From positions 62,001 to 126,000 of the forward strand of contig NZ_JAOWLA010000012.1 of NCBI RefSeq assembly GCF_025751575.1: a DNA stretch of 64,000 nt, given 5' to 3'. Both the position numbers and the translations under genes were made by a program. The DNA comes from Albidovulum sediminicola. GTDB lineage: Bacteria; Pseudomonadota; Alphaproteobacteria; Rhodobacterales; Rhodobacteraceae. Below the pieces are notes generated by a model. The model was not told where the DNA came from and made no database searches. It was given only the letters and a program-made list of their open reading frames with translations. Below, in pieces: positions 36,232 to 45,700 of this stretch. How positions within the stretch are numbered: the first letter of the stretch is position 1; each line of letters opens with the position of its first letter.

Positions 36232-38046
36232 ATGAGATCGGTTTCTTTCGCGGGCTTTGCGCAGGCCCTGTCCTGCGTTGTGATTCTGGCTGCGACGAGC
36301 CCAGCCCAGGCAGAGCCTGGCCATGGCATAGCTATGTATGGCAAGCCCGCCCTTCCACCCGATTTTGTGTCGCTTCCCTATGCCAATCCCGATGCCCCCA
36401 AGGGCGGGCGGATCGTTTTCGGCGAAGCGGGGGGCTTTGATTCGCTCAACCCCTACATTCTGAAAGGCTCCGCCCCCTGGGGCCTTGGGTTGCACACTGT
36501 CGAAACCCTGATGGCCCGCTCAATCGACGAACCTTTTACGCTCTACGGCCTGCTCGCCGAATCGGTGGAAACGGATGAGGCGCGGAACTGGGTGGAGTTT
36601 ACGCTGCGGCCCGAGGCGCGCTTCTCGGACGGAAGCCCGGTCACGGTCGAGGACGTGATGTGGAGCTACGAGACGCTCGGCACCCTCGGCCATCCACGCT
36701 ACCGCAACACCTGGGGCAAGATCGCGAAGATGGAGCAGACCGGCGAACGCTCCGTCCGCTTCACCTTCAATGCCGAGGACCGCGAACTGGCGCTCTTGAT
36801 GGGCATGCGGCCAATCCTGAAAAAGGCGCAGTGGGAGGGCAAGGACTTCGCCGAAAGCTCGCTTGAGGTCCCGCTCGGCTCAGGCCCCTACACGGTTTCC
36901 GGTTTCGAACCGGGCCGCTTCATCACCTTCCGCCGCGACCCTGACTACTGGGGCGCGAACCTGGGCTTCAACCGCGGCCTGCACAACTTTGATGAGATCC
37001 GCTACGACTATTACGGCGACGGCGACGTGACCTTCCAGGCTTTCACGGCTGGGGAGACCTCCACCTTCCGCGAATCCAGCGCCTCCAAATGGCAGAGCGC
37101 TTACGACTTCCCGGGCGTGAAATCAGGTGAGGTGATCAAGGCCGAGATCCCGAACCAGCGTCCCTCGGGCATCACCGGGCTAGTGATGAACACCCGCAAC
37201 CCGGCCTTCGACGACTGGCGCGTGCGCGAGGCGATGATCCAGGCGTTCAACTTCGACTTCGTCAACCAGTCGATCAACGGCGGGTCCGAGCCGCGCATCA
37301 CCTCCTACTTCTCGAACTCGCCGCTAGGCATGGGCGACGGCCCCGCAACCGGCAAGGTGGCCGAACTCCTCGCCCCCTTCGCCGCTGATCTGCCCCCCGG
37401 CACGATCGAGGGTTATGCCCTGCCCCAAGGCGACAAGGACCGGGCGGTAAACCGCAAATCCCTGCGCAAGGCGACCGCACTTTTCGAGGAGGCGGGCTGG
37501 ACCGTCCAGGACGGCGTGATGCGGAACGCCGAGGGCACCCCCTTTACGTTCGAGATCCTGCTTCAGTCCGGCGCGACCCAGACCGAGCAGGTCGTGGACA
37601 TCTACGTGCAGGCGTTGAAGGCCCTCGGGATCGTGCCGACCGTCACGGCCGTCGACAACGCTCAGTACAAGGAGCGGACGAACACCTATGTCTTCGACAT
37701 GGCCTGGTACACGCGCTCGCTTTCGCTGTCGCCGGGCAACGAGCAGATGCTTTACTGGGGCGCCTCGGGCATTACCGAGCCTGGCACGCGCAACTGGATG
37801 GGCATGAACTCCCCCGCCGCCGAGGCGATGATCGCCGCGATGGTCGGATCGCGCGGACAGGACGATTTCGTGGCCGCGACCCAGGCGCTCGACCGGATCC
37901 TGACGGCGGGGCGCTATGTGATCCCGGTCTGGTACAGCCGCGTTTCGCGCCTTGCTTACGACCGGCATCTTCACTACCCGGAGTGGATTCCGCTATACGG
38001 CGACTGGCCCGGATTCCAGCCGGAAACCTGGTGGTATGAGGACTGA
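36232..38046 (+). CDS. Peptide ABC transporter substrate-binding protein (family 5, YejA-like)
   Basis: 604 aa. The N-terminus MRSVSFAGFAQALSCVVILA then ATSPAQA is a signal peptide cleaved before EPGHGIAMYG. Family 5 motifs include GGFDSLNPYIL, TLYGLLAESVE, RFSDGSPVTVEDVMWSYE, SSLEVPLGSGPYTVSGFEPG and VWYSRVSRLAYDRHL. The long form with HGIAMYG-KPALPPDFVSLPY resembles YejA-type oligopeptide binders. No permease or ATPase genes lie beside it, so it is an orphan receptor here. A TTG at 36163 is in frame, but starting there spoils the signal peptide. Confidence 0.88.
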   Translation: MRSVSFAGFAQALSCVVILAATSPAQAEPGHGIAMYGKPALPPDFVSLPYANPDAPKGGRIVFGEAGGFDSLNPYILKGSAPWGLGLHTVETLMARSIDEPFTLYGLLAESVETDEARNWVEFTLRPEARFSDGSPVTVEDVMWSYETLGTLGHPRYRNTWGKIAKMEQTGERSVRFTFNAEDRELALLMGMRPILKKAQWEGKDFAESSLEVPLGSGPYTVSGFEPGRFITFRRDPDYWGANLGFNRGLHNFDEIRYDYYGDGDVTFQAFTAGETSTFRESSASKWQSAYDFPGVKSGEVIKAEIPNQRPSGITGLVMNTRNPAFDDWRVREAMIQAFNFDFVNQSINGGSEPRITSYFSNSPLGMGDGPATGKVAELLAPFAADLPPGTIEGYALPQGDKDRAVNRKSLRKATALFEEAGWTVQDGVMRNAEGTPFTFEILLQSGATQTEQVVDIYVQALKALGIVPTVTAVDNAQYKERTNTYVFDMAWYTRSLSLSPGNEQMLYWGASGITEPGTRNWMGMNSPAAEAMIAAMVGSRGQDDFVAATQALDRILTAGRYVIPVWYSRVSRLAYDRHLHYPEWIPLYGDWPGFQPETWWYED

Positions 38047-38050
38047 GAGC

Positions 38051-38164
38051 ATGAAGAAACTGATCCTTTTGACATTCCTCGGCGCACTGGCCGCCTGCAA
38101 CACCGTCGCCGGCGCCGGCGAGGATGTCTCTGCCGGCGCCCGAACGGTTCAGGGCTGGTTCTGA
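38051..38164 (+). CDS. Entericidin-family small lipoprotein
   Basis: 37 aa. MKKLILLTFLGALAAC is a lipoprotein signal with lipobox LAAC; the mature part NTVAGAGEDVSAGARTVQGW matches the EcnA/EcnB pattern NTVxGxGxD. Entericidins are membrane lipoproteins tied to stationary-phase lysis or envelope stress. It starts 4 bp after the binding-protein stop and probably shares its transcript. Only one copy is present, so no EcnA/EcnB antidote pair is evident. Confidence 0.85.
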   Translation: MKKLILLTFLGALAACNTVAGAGEDVSAGARTVQGWF

Positions 38165-38196
38165 CCCGCACGATCGCCTGGACGCAGGCACCACGC

Positions 38197-38270
38197 CATC
38201 CGACGTCGCGTCGGATGACCTGATATCATGCGCTTCGTTTCCGCGCGAAGCGCATCAAACTTTTCGTTTA
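38197..38270 (+). terminator. Two tandem hairpins, the second terminator-like
   Basis: A 9-bp stem CATCCGACG with loop TCG at 38197-38217 is followed by a 10-bp stem ATGCGCTTCG at 38228-38237 paired with 38246-38255, then CAAACTTTTCGTTT. Lies beyond the entericidin gene and probably ends the transcript from 36232. Confidence 0.65.
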
Positions 38271-38343
38271 CCCTTCCGAAACGCTTTTCGCATCACCACT
38301 TCAGGTGCAAAATCAAGTTGCAAGTCACTGCCGGAGAAGACCA

Positions 38344-38658
38344 ATGAAATGGCATCACGTTCAGGAAAACTGGTTCGCGTTCTTTGACGCCATTCTGGAC
38401 AAGTGGCCCGAGGCCGACGAGGCGGAGCTTGAGGAAATCGACGGCGACCAGCGCGCCTTCATCGCCTATATCGCCGAACTGACCGAACAGGAGGTCTCCG
38501 AAGCGCGGGAAGAAATCCGCGACTGGCTGACCGGAGAGCTTCCTTCCGACGTGGTGATGGACCCGCGCCACGATGACCATTCGATCAACCTGTCGGCCAA
38601 ATACCTGCCCGAGGGCGAGGATGAATCCGACGACGACGCGCGCTACGGCGACGACTAG
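38344..38658 (+). CDS. CsbD-like small acidic protein
   Basis: 104 aa. MKWHHVQENWFAFFDAILDK aligns by eye with the MNWDxxEGNWKQFKGK start of CsbD stress proteins, and EADEAELEEIDGDQRAFIAY with the following TDDDLxxIxGxRDxLVG stretch. Unlike CsbD it is strongly acidic and has an extra Asp/Glu-rich tail EDESDDDARYGDD. GGAGAAG precedes the ATG. Its TAG overlaps the stop of the convergent regulator gene by four bases. Function is unknown; a stress role is family inference. Confidence 0.65.
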   Translation: MKWHHVQENWFAFFDAILDKWPEADEAELEEIDGDQRAFIAYIAELTEQEVSEAREEIRDWLTGELPSDVVMDPRHDDHSINLSAKYLPEGEDESDDDARYGDD

Positions 38659-39284
38659 GCGAGGCTTGTCACCCAAAGAACGGTCGCGTCCTCCGGGCTC
38701 ACCGACACGACGTTGTGGCCCATCGCTGCATCGTAATAGGCACTGTCGCCCCGGCGAAGTTCAACAGGCTCATAGAACTCCGTGTAAAGCTTCACAATTC
38801 CGGTGAGGACATAAAGGAACTCCTCGCCCTCGTGGCGCACCCAGCCGTCGAACTCCTCCGGCTTTCTGGCCCGAATCCGCGCCCGGTAAGGCAACATCTG
38901 CTTGCGCGTCAGCGCCGCGGCCAGAAGCTCATGCTCGTAGGTCGTGGTCAGATGGGCCTGGCCCTCGCCCGACTTGGTGACCGCCATCCGGCCGTTGACC
39001 TGCGCCTGGGCGGCGGGCGTGAAAAGCTGCGGAACCGAGATCGACAGCCCCTCCGCCAGCTTCTTCAGCGCCTCATAGGTGGGCGACATCTGCCCGTTTT
39101 CGATCTTCGACAGGGTCGAACGCGCCAAGCCCGCCTGCCCCGCCGCCTGCTCCAGCGTCCAGCCCCGCGCCTTGCGCAAATCACGCACGCGCTTGCCAAG
39201 GTCGAGCGGCTCTGCCGGGGCGGCCTCTGCCTCGCTCACGCGGGCGATGCGGATCAGGCGCGCATTGTCGGTCGGTTTAGTCAT
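38655..39284 (-). CDS. XRE-family regulator with C-terminal cupin domain
   Basis: 209 aa. The helix-turn-helix reads RVRDLRKARGWTLEQAAGQA then GLARSTLSKIENGQMSPTYEA. The cupin domain near 140-200 contains HEGEEFLYVLTGIVKLYTE and LRRGDSAYYDAAMGHNVVS. Such XRE-cupin proteins sense small metabolites and commonly regulate the adjacent gene. It is divergent from the acyl-CoA ligase operon with about 100 bp between, containing a palindrome. That operon is the obvious target (inference). Confidence 0.92.
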   Translation of the reverse strand: MTKPTDNARLIRIARVSEAEAAPAEPLDLGKRVRDLRKARGWTLEQAAGQAGLARSTLSKIENGQMSPTYEALKKLAEGLSISVPQLFTPAAQAQVNGRMAVTKSGEGQAHLTTTYEHELLAAALTRKQMLPYRARIRARKPEEFDGWVRHEGEEFLYVLTGIVKLYTEFYEPVELRRGDSAYYDAAMGHNVVSVSPEDATVLWVTSLA

Positions 39285-39311
39285 CCAGGCTCCACCTGCG
39301 CTATCCAGCGT

Positions 39312-39322
39312 AGATCAGATCT
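39312..39322. promoter_or_regulatory. Palindrome in the XRE-cupin / ligase intergenic region
   Basis: AGATC-A-GATCT, a perfect 5-bp inverted repeat with one central base, 28 bp before the regulator ATG and 62 bp before the ligase ATG. A candidate operator; no promoter hexamers could be assigned with confidence. Confidence 0.35.
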
Positions 39323-39383
39323 GTGCATTAGCGCGTTTTCCTTGTGCCTTGCAACGCCCCGGCAAGGGGGGTAGCGAAGGCGC

Positions 39384-40895
39384 ATGCTTTCCCTCAGCCA
39401 GCCCCCTCGTCCCGTTTCGCCGGTTGCGTCCTTCAATCTCGCCGCGCATGTCCTGGCGCGCGCCGAGGCGCTGGGCGACAAGATCGCCCTGCAGATCCTG
39501 CGCCCGACGGGGGCCGAACGGTGGAGCTACGCGCGCCTCTCTGCCGCCGTGCGCGGCGTTGCAACGGGTCTGTTGGCTGAGGGCGTCGCCCCCGGCGACC
39601 GGGTGCTTCTGCGGCTGGGCAACGGGGTGGAATTTCCGCTCGTGTTTCTGGGCGCCATCGCGGCGGGCATCGTGCCCATCGTCTGTTCAAGCCAGCTGAC
39701 CCAGCCCGAGATTGATCGCATCGCCCAGGACCTTCGCCCCAGGCTTGCCGTCGCGGGCGCGGGCGTCACCCGACCCGAAGGGCTGCGCGTGATCGAGGCC
39801 GAGGCGCTGAGGCGCATGGAGACGCTGCCCCCCGCCCCCTTCGCGATGGGTGCGGACGATCGCCCGGCCTATGTGATCTACACCTCCGGCACCTCCGGCG
39901 TGCCGCGCGCGGTGCTGCATGCCCATCGCGCGATCCTGGCGCGCCAGATGATGTTCGAAGGCTGGTATGGTTTGACCGAGGCCGACCGGGTCCTGCACGC
40001 GGGCGCCATGAATTGGACCTACACGCTGGGGACCGGATTGATGGACCCTTGGACGGTTGGCGCAACCGCGCTTGTGCCCGCCGCCGGGGTGACGCCCGAC
40101 CAGATTCCCCTCCTTCTGAAGCGCTTCGATACGACGATCTTCGCCGCAGCACCAGGGGTTTACCGCCAAATGCTCAAGTCCGGTCAGCCCCTCGTCCTGC
40201 CCCGCTTGCGCCACGGGCTCTCAGCCGGGGAAAAGCTGCCGGAGGCGACGCGCAAGGCGTGGCTGGAGGCCACGGGGACGCCGATCCACGAAGCCTTCGG
40301 CATGTCGGAGTGCTCAACCTTCGTATCGGGCGCGCCCAGCCGCCCGGCGCCGCAGGGCACGCTTGGCTACGTCCAGCCCGGGCGCGCCGTCGCACTTCTT
40401 GACCCCGCCGGCGCCCCCGTCCCGCGCGGAGAGGAAGGAACCATCGCCGTCCACCGCTCCGATCCCGGGCTGTTCCTGGGCTATGCCGACGCGCCGGAAG
40501 AGGCCGCCGTGCGGTTCCAGGGTGACTGGTTCCTGACCGGCGACCGCGCCGTGATGGCGCAGGACGGGGCGATCACCTACCTGGGACGCGCCGATGACAT
40601 GATGAACGCAGGCGGCTTCCGCGTCGCCCCGGCTGAGGTCGAGGCCGCACTGGCACATGTTCCGGGCCTTGAGGCCTGCGCCGCGATCGAAGCGCGGGTC
40701 AAGGCAGACGCAAGCGTCATCGCGGTGATCCATTCCGGCACGGCGACCGAAGAGGCCCTGAAAGCCGCGGCCGAGGCCGGGCTCGCCCGCTACAAGCAAC
40801 CCCGCATCTACCTTCATCAGGACACCCTGCCGCGCACGGCGACGGGCAAGATCAACCGCCGGTCCCTTCGTGAGGAATGGGAGAAATCACATTGA
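39384..40895 (+). CDS. AMP-binding acyl-CoA synthetase/ligase
   Basis: 503 aa of the adenylate-forming family. The P-loop is YTSGTSGVPRAVLHAHRAI (standard YTSGTTG with Thr to Ser). The A5-like motif is HEAFGMSECSTF, A7 is WFLTGDRAVM, and the C-terminal catalytic Lys is in LPRTATGKINRRS. The layout recalls benzoate- or medium-chain acyl-CoA ligases; the acid substrate cannot be read. It is the first gene of a three-gene operon with a DsbA-like protein and an exporter, divergent from the XRE-cupin regulator. Confidence 0.88.
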   Translation: MLSLSQPPRPVSPVASFNLAAHVLARAEALGDKIALQILRPTGAERWSYARLSAAVRGVATGLLAEGVAPGDRVLLRLGNGVEFPLVFLGAIAAGIVPIVCSSQLTQPEIDRIAQDLRPRLAVAGAGVTRPEGLRVIEAEALRRMETLPPAPFAMGADDRPAYVIYTSGTSGVPRAVLHAHRAILARQMMFEGWYGLTEADRVLHAGAMNWTYTLGTGLMDPWTVGATALVPAAGVTPDQIPLLLKRFDTTIFAAAPGVYRQMLKSGQPLVLPRLRHGLSAGEKLPEATRKAWLEATGTPIHEAFGMSECSTFVSGAPSRPAPQGTLGYVQPGRAVALLDPAGAPVPRGEEGTIAVHRSDPGLFLGYADAPEEAAVRFQGDWFLTGDRAVMAQDGAITYLGRADDMMNAGGFRVAPAEVEAALAHVPGLEACAAIEARVKADASVIAVIHSGTATEEALKAAAEAGLARYKQPRIYLHQDTLPRTATGKINRRSLREEWEKSH

Positions 40896-41539
40896 TAAAA
40901 CTCGATATTCTATCCGATCCCGTCTGCCCGTGGTGCTATATCGGCAAGGCGAAGCTTGACCGCGCGCTGGAGGCACGGCCCGACCACCCCTTCGAGATCG
41001 AATGGCATCCCTTCCAGCTCAACCCCGAGATGCCGAGGGGGGGCATGGACCGGCGCACCTATCTGGAATGGAAGTTCGGCGGCAAGGACGGGGCGGTGCA
41101 GGCCCATGTGCCGATCATGCAGCACGCGGCCAAGGCCGGGGTCGAGTTGAACCTCGACCAGATCACGCGCTCCCCCAACACGCTGGACGCGCATCGACTG
41201 ATCCACTGGGCGGGGCTTGAGGGTCGCCAGACCGCCATGGTCTCCGCCCTTTTCCGGGCCTATTTCCGCGATGGTCGCGATATCGGCGACACCGAGGTTC
41301 TCGCCGACGTGGCCGCGTGCGTCGGCCTGGATCGCGCGATGATCGCGCGGCTGCTGGCCGGTGATGGCGATCGCGAGGAGATCGCCGCGCGTGACGCGCA
41401 TGCCCGCGAACGCGGCGTGAGCGCGGTACCGACCTTCGTCATCGCCAACACCTACGTCCTTAGCGGTGCGCAGCCGGCCGAAACCTGGATCAAGATCATC
41501 GACGAAATCGTTGAAAAAACGAAAGATACAGCATCATGA
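40892..41539 (+). CDS. DsbA-family oxidoreductase (FrnE-like)
   Basis: 215 aa with a thioredoxin fold and helical insertion. The active site is SDPVCPWCYIGKAKLD (CPWC) and the cis-Pro loop is GVSAVPTFVIAN. FrnE-like proteins are cytosolic dithiol isomerases. I place the start at TTG 40892, giving MIKLDILSDPVCPWCYIG, which matches how homologues begin. GGGAG lies at the right distance and TTGA overlaps the ligase stop. An ATG at 40877 is in frame but has no spaced ribosome site. It is coupled to the exporter gene by ATGA. Confidence 0.88.
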   Translation: MIKLDILSDPVCPWCYIGKAKLDRALEARPDHPFEIEWHPFQLNPEMPRGGMDRRTYLEWKFGGKDGAVQAHVPIMQHAAKAGVELNLDQITRSPNTLDAHRLIHWAGLEGRQTAMVSALFRAYFRDGRDIGDTEVLADVAACVGLDRAMIARLLAGDGDREEIAARDAHARERGVSAVPTFVIANTYVLSGAQPAETWIKIIDEIVEKTKDTAS

Positions 41540-42756
41540 GTAGCTCGGTTGATACCCCGCCTGTGCGCGGCCGCCTGGCTTTGGCCGAGTTCACGGCGAT
41601 GATCGCCATGCTGTTCGCGACCATCGCCTTTTCCATCGACGCGATGCTGCCCGCCCTTCCTCAGATCGCGGCTGAACTTACGCCCGACGCCGTGAACCAC
41701 GCACAGCTGATCCTGACGGCCTTCGTGCTGGGGATGGGGCTGGGCACTGCCTTCGCCGGGCCGATTTCGGACGCGACGGGGCGCAAGCCCGCCATCGCCG
41801 GGGGCTTCGCGCTTTACATCGGCGGCGCGGTTCTGGCCCATTACGCCCCGACGATCGAGCTTCTTCTGGCCGCCCGCGTCATCCAGGGCCTTGGCGCGGC
41901 GGGTCCGCGGATCGTCGGCCTCGCACTCGTGCGCGACCTTTACGAAGGTCGGGAGATGGCGCGCGTCACTTCCTTCGCGATGACGATCTTCATGATCGTG
42001 CCAGCCGTCGCGCCCTCGATCGGCGCGCTGATCATCGGGTTTGCGGGCTGGCGCGCGGTCTTCCTGGCCTTCGTTCTTTTCGGGCTGATCGCGACGGGCT
42101 GGGTCAGCCTCCGCCAGCCCGAGACGCTGCCCCCCGCCCACCGCCGGCCCCTCTCGGGGCACAACATCTTGCTTTCCGCGCGGGAGGTCCTCTCGAACCG
42201 CGACATCCGAATCTATACCGTCGTGATGACCCTGGGCTTCGGACAGATGTTCGGCCTTCTGTCCTCTGCGCAGCAACTCTTCGCCGAAACTTATGACCAG
42301 GGCGAAAATTTTCCGAAGTGGTTCGCGCTGATGGCGGGGATCGCCGCGACTGCGTCGATCCTGAACGCGAAGCTCGTGATGCGGGTGGGGATGCGGCGGC
42401 TCGCCACCGACGCCTATCTGTGGCAGGCGATCTCCTCGGTGGTGGTAATGGCCTTGGTGCTGGGCGGGATCGGGACGGGACCCTTTGGCTTCGCGGTGTT
42501 CTTCCTTTGGGGGTCGAGCGTCTTTTTCATGGCCGGTCTGACGTTCGGCAACCTCAACGCATTGGCACTGCAACGGATGGGCCATATCGCAGGCATGGCG
42601 GCCTCCGTGATCTCGGCTATCTCGACGGTCTTTGCGGTGATGATCGCGGGGCCGCTTGGGCAGGCCTTTGACGGGACCGCTGTGCCCGTGATCGCAGGCG
42701 TGGTTCTCTGCTCGACGCTTGCCTGGCTCCTGATGCGGCGGACGCTGCCGCACTAG
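41536..42756 (+). CDS. Bcr/CflA-type MFS drug exporter
   Basis: 406 aa with about twelve transmembrane helices. The first helix contains FSIDAMLPALPQIA (the D1 region of drug:H+ antiporters), then QLILTAFVLGMGLGTAFAGP and SDATGRKPAIAGG (loop 2-3 motif). Motif C-like sequence is in MIVPAVAPSIGALII. This pattern matches the Bcr/CflA subfamily. It is the last gene of the ligase operon and ends 3 bp before the convergent mfd stop. Confidence 0.92.
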   Translation: MSSSVDTPPVRGRLALAEFTAMIAMLFATIAFSIDAMLPALPQIAAELTPDAVNHAQLILTAFVLGMGLGTAFAGPISDATGRKPAIAGGFALYIGGAVLAHYAPTIELLLAARVIQGLGAAGPRIVGLALVRDLYEGREMARVTSFAMTIFMIVPAVAPSIGALIIGFAGWRAVFLAFVLFGLIATGWVSLRQPETLPPAHRRPLSGHNILLSAREVLSNRDIRIYTVVMTLGFGQMFGLLSSAQQLFAETYDQGENFPKWFALMAGIAATASILNAKLVMRVGMRRLATDAYLWQAISSVVVMALVLGGIGTGPFGFAVFFLWGSSVFFMAGLTFGNLNALALQRMGHIAGMAASVISAISTVFAVMIAGPLGQAFDGTAVPVIAGVVLCSTLAWLLMRRTLPH

Positions 42757-42759
42757 GGC

Positions 42760-45700
42760 TCAGGCGCTGGCCCGCTTGGCTTTGGCGGTTTTTTCCGTTG
42801 CGACGACCTTCTCGGCCAGATCGCGCGCCACGGCGAAGGCACCCTTGACCTTCTCCGCCTCCGAGGCCCAGGCGCGGGTCAGGATCACCTTGTTGTCCTT
42901 GACCTTCGCCTGACCCTTTTCGGCCTGGAGGAACTCGACCAGACCCGCCGGGTCGGCGAAACGGTCGTTGTGGAACTGGATCGTGATGCCCTTCGGTCCG
43001 GCGTCGAGCTTGGCGATGCCTGCCCGCTTGCACATCGCCTTGATGCGGACGACGACGAGGAGGGTGTTGACCTCTTTCGGCAGGTCCCCGAAACGGTCGA
43101 TCAACTCGGCGGCAAAGCCCTCAAGCTCGACCTTGGTGGTCAGGCCGGAAAGCCGCCGGTAAAGGCCAAGCCGCACGTCAAGGTCCGGGACGTAATCCTC
43201 TGGGATCAGGACGGGAACGCCAAGGTTGATCTGCGGCGCCCACTGGCCGTCGTCGTCGGGGCCCTGGAGGTCGCCCGACTTCAGCTTGGCGATCGTTTCC
43301 TCGAGCATCGCCTGATAAAGCTCATAGCCGACCTCGCGGATATGGCCCGACTGTTCCTCGCCCAGAAGATTGCCCGCCCCGCGCAGGTCAAGGTCCTGGC
43401 TGGCCAGCGAAAAGCCCGCGCCGAGGCTGTCGAGCGACCCAAGAAGCCGCAACCGCTTTTCCGCCGCGGGCGTCAGCGGCGCGCGCGGCTTGGTGGTCAG
43501 GTAGGCATAGGCGCGCGTCTTGGACCGGCCCACGCGGCCTCGGATCTGGTAGAGCTGCGACAGGCCGAACATGTCGGCGCGATGCACGATCATCGTGTTG
43601 GCGGTCGGGATGTCTAGACCGCTTTCGACGATCGTGGTCGCCAGCAGGACGTCATATTTGCCGTCATAGAAGGCGTTCATCCGCTCATCGAGATCGCCCG
43701 CCGCAAGCTGGCCATGGGCGACGATATAGCTGACCTCGGGCACATGGGTTTTCAGGAAATCCTCGACCTCCGGCAGATCGGCGATGCGCGGCACGACGTA
43801 GAAGGACTGCCCACCGCGGAAATGTTCGCGCAGGAGCGCCTCGCGGATGGTGACGGTGTCGAACTCCGACACATAGGTACGGATCGCCAGGCGGTCGACC
43901 GGCGGCGTGCCGATTATGCTGAGATCCCGGACACCTGTAAGCGAAAGTTGAAGCGTACGCGGGATCGGCGTGGCGGTCAGCGTCAGCACGTGGATCTCGC
44001 TGCGCATCTCCTTCAGGCGTTCCTTGTGGCCGACGCCGAAGTGCTGTTCCTCGTCGATGACCAGAAGGCCAAGGGTGCGGAACTTGACGGTCTTGGCCAG
44101 CACCGCATGGGTGCCGATGACGATGTCCACAGTTCCCTCGGCCAGCCCCTGGCGGGTCAGGGCAGCATCCTTGGCCGAGACAAAGCGCGAGAGCGGGCGC
44201 ACGGTGATCGCGGTGCCACGGAAGCGTTCGGCAAAGGTCTTGTAGTGCTGGCGCGCCAGCAGCGTGGTCGGCGCGATGACCGCAACCTGCACGCCCGACA
44301 TCGCGGCCGCAAAAGCCGCGCGCATCGCGACCTCGGTCTTGCCGAACCCCACGTCGCCGACGATCAGGCGATCCATGGGGCTGCCTTCCGAAAGGTCAGT
44401 CACGACCTCCTCGATCGCCGCCATCTGGTCGTCGGTTTCCTGGTAGGGGAAGCGGGCGCAGAAGGCATCCCAGTCGTGGTGCGGGGCCTCGAGGATCGGG
44501 GCGGAACGCAGCGCGCGTTCGGCCGCCACCCGCATCAGGCGCTCCGCGATCTGGCGGATGCGTTCCTTGAGCTTGGCCTTCTTCGCCTGCCAGGCGCCGC
44601 CGCCCAGCCTGTCGAGAAGCCCCTCTTCGTGCCCATAGCGGCTGAGCAGTTCGATGTTCTCGACCGGCAGGTAAAGCCGGTCTCCGCCTGCGTATTCGAG
44701 CGAGACGCATTCGTGCGGGGCGCCAAGGGCGGTGATGGTCTCCAGCCCCTTGTAGCGCCCGACGCCGTGTTCGACATGGACGACAAGGTCGCCGGGCGAC
44801 AGCGATTGCGCCTCGGTCAGGAAGTTTTCGGCGCGGCGGCGCTTCTTGGCGCCCCGGATCAGCCGGTCGCCCAGCACGTCTTGCTCGGAGATAACGGTCA
44901 GGCCGGTGGCCTCGAACCCGTGTTCCAGCGCCCAGACCGCAAGCCAGAGGCCGCCCTTGCCTTCGCCCACATCACGCATGTCGCGGGCAAGGCCGGGGCC
45001 GGCGACGCCCTCGTCCTCCAGAAGGCCCTTGAGGCGTTCGCGCGCACCCTCGGAATAAGAGGCGACGACGACCTGCCCCTCCTTCAAACGAGCTTTCAGA
45101 TGGTCCGCCAAGGCACGGAAAAGGCTCACGTTTTCCAATTGGCGTTCGGGGGCGAAATTGCGACCGATACGCCCGCCCATGTCCAGAACGCCCGGACCTG
45201 TCGGCTGCGGAAGGGCCACCAGTTGCAGCGTGCGCAGGCCCGCCACGGCGGCGTTCCAGGCCGTATCATCCAGGTAAAGCAGGCCCGGCGCGCAGGGCTT
45301 GTAGACGGAATCCAGCCGGTCGCGACGCTTCATCGCCTCGGCCCGCGTGTCGTACTGATCCGCGATCCCTTCCCAGCGCGCGAGCCGCGCGGGCGTCAAT
45401 TGGTCGTCCAGCATGACCGAGGCGCCGGGAAGGTAGTCGAAAAGCGTCTCCAGCCGGTCATGGAAGAATGGCAGCCAGTGTTCCACGCCCGCGTGTTTGC
45501 GACCCGCGCTGACGGCCTCGTAAAGCGGGTCGTCATTGCCCGCGGCGCCGAACTCGATCCGGTAGTTCTGGCGGAACCGGGTGATCGAGGGCTCATCCAG
45601 GATGACCTCGGACACCGGGGCAAGATCGACGCTGGTCAGCTTTTCCGTCGTGCGCTGGGTCGCGGCGTCAAAGCGGCGCGCGCCGTCGAGGACATCGCCG

